The notes below the pieces were generated by a model. The model was not told the origin of the DNA. It was given only the letters and a program-made list of their open reading frames with translations, and searched no databases. Below are positions 32,505 to 35,403 of a stretch of 35,403 nt of DNA, in pieces (position 1 is the stretch's first letter; each line of letters opens with the position of its first letter). Position numbers and translations under genes: made by a program. The stretch comes from a bacterium (GTDB taxonomy: Bacteria > Auribacterota > UBA3054), in contig JAFSWV010000034.1 in NCBI GenBank assembly GCA_017444325.1, positions 1 through 35,403 on the forward strand. Direction: 5' to 3'.

Positions 32505-33884
32505 TTACTCCAAAGAGATCTTGGTAGCCTTGACGCTGCCCCAGGCGCAGGGCAGGGAGAAAGTGACGGTGTTGCCGGAGCGCTTTTTGTCGCGGCGCAT
32601 GATTAATTTCAGGTCGTCCAGAGCTATGCCTTCGGGAAGCTTGGTGGGAAGACCGTGGGCGGCGAAGATCTCCGCCAGTTCTTCCGGGAAGCTTTCTTTG
32701 GCAAGGCCCTTTCTTTGGGCGATTCTGGCTTCCTCAACGCAGCCTATAGCCACCGCTTCGCCGTGGCTTATCGCAAAGTTGCTCCTAAGTTCCAGGGCGT
32801 GGCCGACGGTGTGGCCGCAGTTCAAAAGAATGCGGCGGCCGCATCTCTCAAAAGGATCTTCCCTTACGATATCAACTTTCACCTGCAGATTGTCGGCGAT
32901 CTCCCTGGCGGTCGGGATCTCGGAGAACTTGGGTTCGCTTCCTTTAATGAGAGCGTGCTTGATCATCTCCGCCTTGCCGACTTTCAGTTCTTTGACAGGG
33001 AGAGTTTTCAGTCTCTCGGCATCGATAAGCACGAGTCTGGGGGAATGGAAGGCGCCCACCAGATTCTTGCCGATCGCAAGGTCGCAGCCGGTCTTGCCGC
33101 CGGTGGAGGCGTCCACCATGGCAAGCAAGGTCGTGGGGAAATTGATCCATTCGATGCCGCGCATCCAGGTGGCGGCGGCGAAGCCTACGAGATCGCTGGT
33201 CACTCCCCCGCCGAAGGAAGCGATCGTATCCTTCCTGCCGATGGCGTGATCGTTCAGTATTCCCCAGATCTTTTCAATGGTAGAAATATTTTTAAACTCT
33301 TCGCCGGAGGGAATAAGTTCCAGAGCGGTGTCTTTTAGGGCTTCCGGCTGACAGTTGGCGGCGTTGGTGTCGGCGATGACAAGTTTGGCGAAGCCGTTAA
33401 GATCGCCCATGGCTTCACCCACGATGACCAGAGAGGTGGGAAGCGCGAAGGCTTTGGCGATCCTGCTCTTGAAGGAAGCGTAATGCTCTTTTCTTTCTTC
33501 GGCTTTGTTGCCCAGAGGGCGGGCGCCGGGGTTCCTTTGGAAACGCTTTTCCAATTCTTCCTTGGAAGGCGCTTCCAAAAGCCAGACGCGGCCGAAGCTT
33601 TCTGCTAGTTCGCGGTTCTCGGAATCGAGGAGCGTGCCGCCGCCCAAAGAGACTACGCTTTCGTTGAAATTCTCTTTTTGGGAGAGTTCGCGCAGCGTTT
33701 CCTTTTCAATGCTGCGGAAAAGAGCTTCCCCGCCCTCTTCAAAAATAGCAGGGATCGTTTTCCCGCGCTTTTTCTCTATCTCGCCGTCGAGGTCGAAAAA
33801 AGTTTTGCCCAGGCTCAGGGCCAGGTTTTTGCCAAGGGTGGTCTTTCCGCTGGCGGGAGGACCGTAAAGGAAGATCGCTGACAT
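32505..33884 (-). CDS. aroKB: Bifunctional shikimate kinase / 3-dehydroquinate synthase
   Basis: 459 residues. The N-terminal shikimate kinase (about 1-148) has Walker A GPPASGKTT, the shikimate-binding FFDLDGEIEKKRG and GGEALFRSIE, and SLGGGT. The C-terminal dehydroquinate synthase (about 150-459) has IPSGEEFKN, SFGGGVTSDLVGFAAATWMRG, PTTLLAMVDASTGGKTG, GKNLVGAFHSP, LNCGHTVGHALE and SHGEAVAIG, which carry the NAD and zinc ligands. The synthase half (about 310 residues) is shorter than a free AroB (about 360), mainly at its N-terminus. The fusion joins steps 5 and 2 of the pathway, which are not consecutive. It begins 1 bp after the tyrA stop. Confidence 0.95.
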   Translation of the reverse strand: MSAIFLYGPPASGKTTLGKNLALSLGKTFFDLDGEIEKKRGKTIPAIFEEGGEALFRSIEKETLRELSQKENFNESVVSLGGGTLLDSENRELAESFGRVWLLEAPSKEELEKRFQRNPGARPLGNKAEERKEHYASFKSRIAKAFALPTSLVIVGEAMGDLNGFAKLVIADTNAANCQPEALKDTALELIPSGEEFKNISTIEKIWGILNDHAIGRKDTIASFGGGVTSDLVGFAAATWMRGIEWINFPTTLLAMVDASTGGKTGCDLAIGKNLVGAFHSPRLVLIDAERLKTLPVKELKVGKAEMIKHALIKGSEPKFSEIPTAREIADNLQVKVDIVREDPFERCGRRILLNCGHTVGHALELRSNFAISHGEAVAIGCVEEARIAQRKGLAKESFPEELAEIFAAHGLPTKLPEGIALDDLKLIMRRDKKRSGNTVTFSLPCAWGSVKATKISLE

Positions 33885-33885
33885 T

Positions 33886-34683
33886 TTATTTCTCCCCCTG
33901 CAGTTTTTCTTTTATGGCTTTCCCTTCCGCAAGCTGAGAGACAAGGCTAGTCCTGTCGTCGTTTTCCAAAGCTGTCTTAAAGCCATTCAGCCTTTTGATC
34001 ATTCTTTCGAGGACCGGCAGAAGTTCCGCTTTGTTCATTAGGAAAAGGTCGGACCAAAGCTCTGGATCCGGGGCGCCGACGCGGGAGAGATCCCGGAAAC
34101 TGCCAGCGGAAAAACCGGAGCGCTTCAAAGCCAGTTCGTCCCTTAAGTAAGCGGAGGAAACGAGGTGGCAGAGCTGACTGGTGTAGGCGATCATCCTGTC
34201 ATGATCTTCGAGCGTTGTCATGACAACGCTTCCGAAACCCAGGTCGAAAAAGAAGGGCTTCAAGCTTTCCGCGGTATTTTGATCTTTGGGGAAGGGCGTC
34301 AGGATCATGGAAGCGCCTTTGAAGAGATCCTTGTCGGAATTTTCGAAACCGCTGACTTCCTTCCCGGCCATCGGGTGTCCGCCGATGAAGGTGAAGTCGT
34401 CGTTCAAAGCCTTCGCGACACCTGCGAGTACGGCGCTTTTGACGCCGCAGGCGTCCACGACGATCGCTCCTTTCTTCAGATCCCTGGCATGCTCATGAAG
34501 CCAATCGATGGCGACGGCCGGATGCAGAGCTATGATGACAAGGTCGGAATCGGAAAGTTCGACCGGATCGTTTTTGTCGATGCCCTTGACGTTGTAGCCG
34601 GCGGCCTGGGCGGCCTTGTAAAAGGAGCCGCCGATAAGGCCGAGGCCAATGATGGCGATCTCTTTAAAGTCAGATCTCGGCAT
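33886..34683 (-). CDS. tyrA: Prephenate dehydrogenase
   Basis: Oxidative decarboxylation of prephenate to 4-hydroxyphenylpyruvate, the tyrosine branch. 265 residues. The N-terminal Rossmann domain has GLGLIGGSFYKA, and GGHPMAGKEVSGFENSDKDLF carries the catalytic His. The helical C-terminal domain has FSAGSFRDLSRVGAPDPELW. There is no ACT domain, so the gene may lack the usual tyrosine feedback; an arogenate preference cannot be excluded. It overlaps the pheA end by 14 bp and lies directly upstream of aroKB. Confidence 0.94.
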   Translation of the reverse strand: MPRSDFKEIAIIGLGLIGGSFYKAAQAAGYNVKGIDKNDPVELSDSDLVIIALHPAVAIDWLHEHARDLKKGAIVVDACGVKSAVLAGVAKALNDDFTFIGGHPMAGKEVSGFENSDKDLFKGASMILTPFPKDQNTAESLKPFFFDLGFGSVVMTTLEDHDRMIAYTSQLCHLVSSAYLRDELALKRSGFSAGSFRDLSRVGAPDPELWSDLFLMNKAELLPVLERMIKRLNGFKTALENDDRTSLVSQLAEGKAIKEKLQGEK

Positions 34684-35403
34684 AAGCTCCTAAGAAGGTG
34701 AACTGTTCGATCTCCGGATCGGTGGAAAGCTCGGAAAGAAGCTTGATGGCGTCCGGGTCGTTGGGCTTGGCTTCGAATTCGAAGATGAAGCGGAATTCGA
34801 ATTCCATGCCTGGTATGGGCCTGGATTCCAGTTTGGTGAGGTTCAATCCTATGGAGGAGAACTTCGCCAGGATCGTGGCCAGAGAGCCCGGCTTGTGCGG
34901 CAAGGTCAGCATGACCGAGATCTTCGTGGCGTCCTTGTAGATCTCCAGTTCCCTTGAGATGCAGATGAAGCGCGTGAAGTTGGAAGGCGTGTCGCAGATG
35001 TTGGGATTCAGAACTTCCAGGCCGTAGAGCTCGGCGCAGTTCCTGGAGGCGACCACCGCCAGGTCCGTTCTGCCGCTCTCCTTTAGTTCCCTAGCCGCCA
35101 TGGCCGTGTTCGCGGCGGGCGTCTGCTTAACGTTTTTCATGCCGTGGAGGAAAATGGAGCACTGCGAAAGCGCCTGGGGATGGCTCTTCACTTCCTTGAT
35201 GTCGCTTTGCGTCACGCCCTTGTTGACCATGAGCGCGTGCGACACGTGGAGCTTGACAGCCTTCACGATCCTGAAGTCATGGCTCCTCATCTGGTCGTAG
35301 ACCGCCGTAACGGAGCCGGCGGAAGAGTTCTCAATGGGCAGCACGCCGTACTGGCACATGCCTTTCTCAACGGCGCTGAAGATATCGGCGAAGGAATGGA
35401 AGA
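34670..35403 (-). CDS. pheA: Prephenate dehydratase (possibly chorismate mutase-fused), partial at the right edge
   Basis: Converts prephenate to phenylpyruvate. The frame runs open to the window end: the residues before the first internal Met read FHSFADIFSAVEKG and belong to the domain, so the true start is beyond 35403. Seen: the dehydratase motif GVLPIENSSAGSV, HPQALSQC, the catalytic TRF in PSNFTRFICISR, then a C-terminal ACT domain (KISVMLTLPHKPGSLATILAKF, with ESRP for phenylalanine binding). Feedback inhibition by phenylalanine is therefore likely. Whether a chorismate mutase domain is fused upstream cannot be seen. The last 14 bp overlap tyrA. Confidence 0.94.
   Translation of the reverse strand, partial: FHSFADIFSAVEKGMCQYGVLPIENSSAGSVTAVYDQMRSHDFRIVKAVKLHVSHALMVNKGVTQSDIKEVKSHPQALSQCSIFLHGMKNVKQTPAANTAMAARELKESGRTDLAVVASRNCAELYGLEVLNPNICDTPSNFTRFICISRELEIYKDATKISVMLTLPHKPGSLATILAKFSSIGLNLTKLESRPIPGMEFEFRFIFEFEAKPNDPDAIKLLSELSTDPEIEQFTFLGAYAEI

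Noticed and set aside
1..35403. tRNA or rRNA genes
   Set aside because: Intergenic gaps are few and short; none shows cloverleaf or rRNA sequence that I can recognise.

Overview
The window is compact bacterial chromosome and most of it is housekeeping. I think it comes from the PVC superphylum, most likely a Lentisphaerota/Victivallales- or Kiritimatiellota-like organism. The reasons are a secreted protein with a PEP-CTERM sorting tail, a free-standing gingipain-type (C25) propeptide protein, a plant/chlamydia-like AroD-AroE fusion beside an AroK-AroB fusion, sigma-54, and a bacterial XPB helicase. The phylum is inferred; no rRNA is present to settle it.

Layout. Positions 1-5548 are on the minus strand: accB-accC (accC is cut by the left edge), an operon of two envelope or secreted proteins, a 441-bp gene-poor gap holding an AT-rich inverted repeat and a 199-bp nested palindromic element, then a 593-aa PEP-CTERM protein. 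Positions 5597-16444 are mostly on the plus strand: murB overlapping an esterase, an orphan LuxR-type response regulator (minus strand), then a tightly packed run of rpoN, a TPR-like secreted protein, a SpoU/TrmH methyltransferase, a 69-aa small gene, a 725-aa Helicase_C_3-like protein, XPB and two small membrane proteins, closed by a strong terminator. A second copy of the nested palindromic element follows at about 16515-16690. From 16705 to the right edge everything is on the minus strand: aminotransferase, tsaD, lipoprotein, prepilin peptidase, tilS, mutS, a TPR-SPOR protein, radC, miaB, lipA, a RHH/ParE-type toxin-antitoxin pair, and a six-gene aromatic amino-acid operon.

How the genes work together. 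The aromatic block is read pheA-tyrA-aroKB-aroDE-aroC-aroA. Through two fusions it encodes every step from DAHP to chorismate plus the branch enzymes to phenylalanine and tyrosine; only DAHP synthase is absent from the window. The tsaD-tilS-miaB stretch gathers three anticodon-loop tRNA modification enzymes, with mutS and radC among them. XPB and its upstream partner share a recognisable repeat of the same helicase-associated domain, which suggests a two-protein machine co-encoded with an unknown 69-aa protein.

The least explained feature is the pair of roughly 200-bp nested inverted-repeat elements at 3559-3757 and about 16515-16690. They lie in opposite orientation and share a nearly identical 25-bp core. 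Their inner stem arms differ between copies but are self-complementary within each copy, and each element stops 9-14 bp from the stop codon of a minus-strand gene. They look like a REPIN-like or structured-RNA repeat family. A second theme is 10-bp-phased control DNA: a GGCC/A-tract array just upstream of the accB promoter, and three repeats phased at 10 bp over the toxin-antitoxin promoter.
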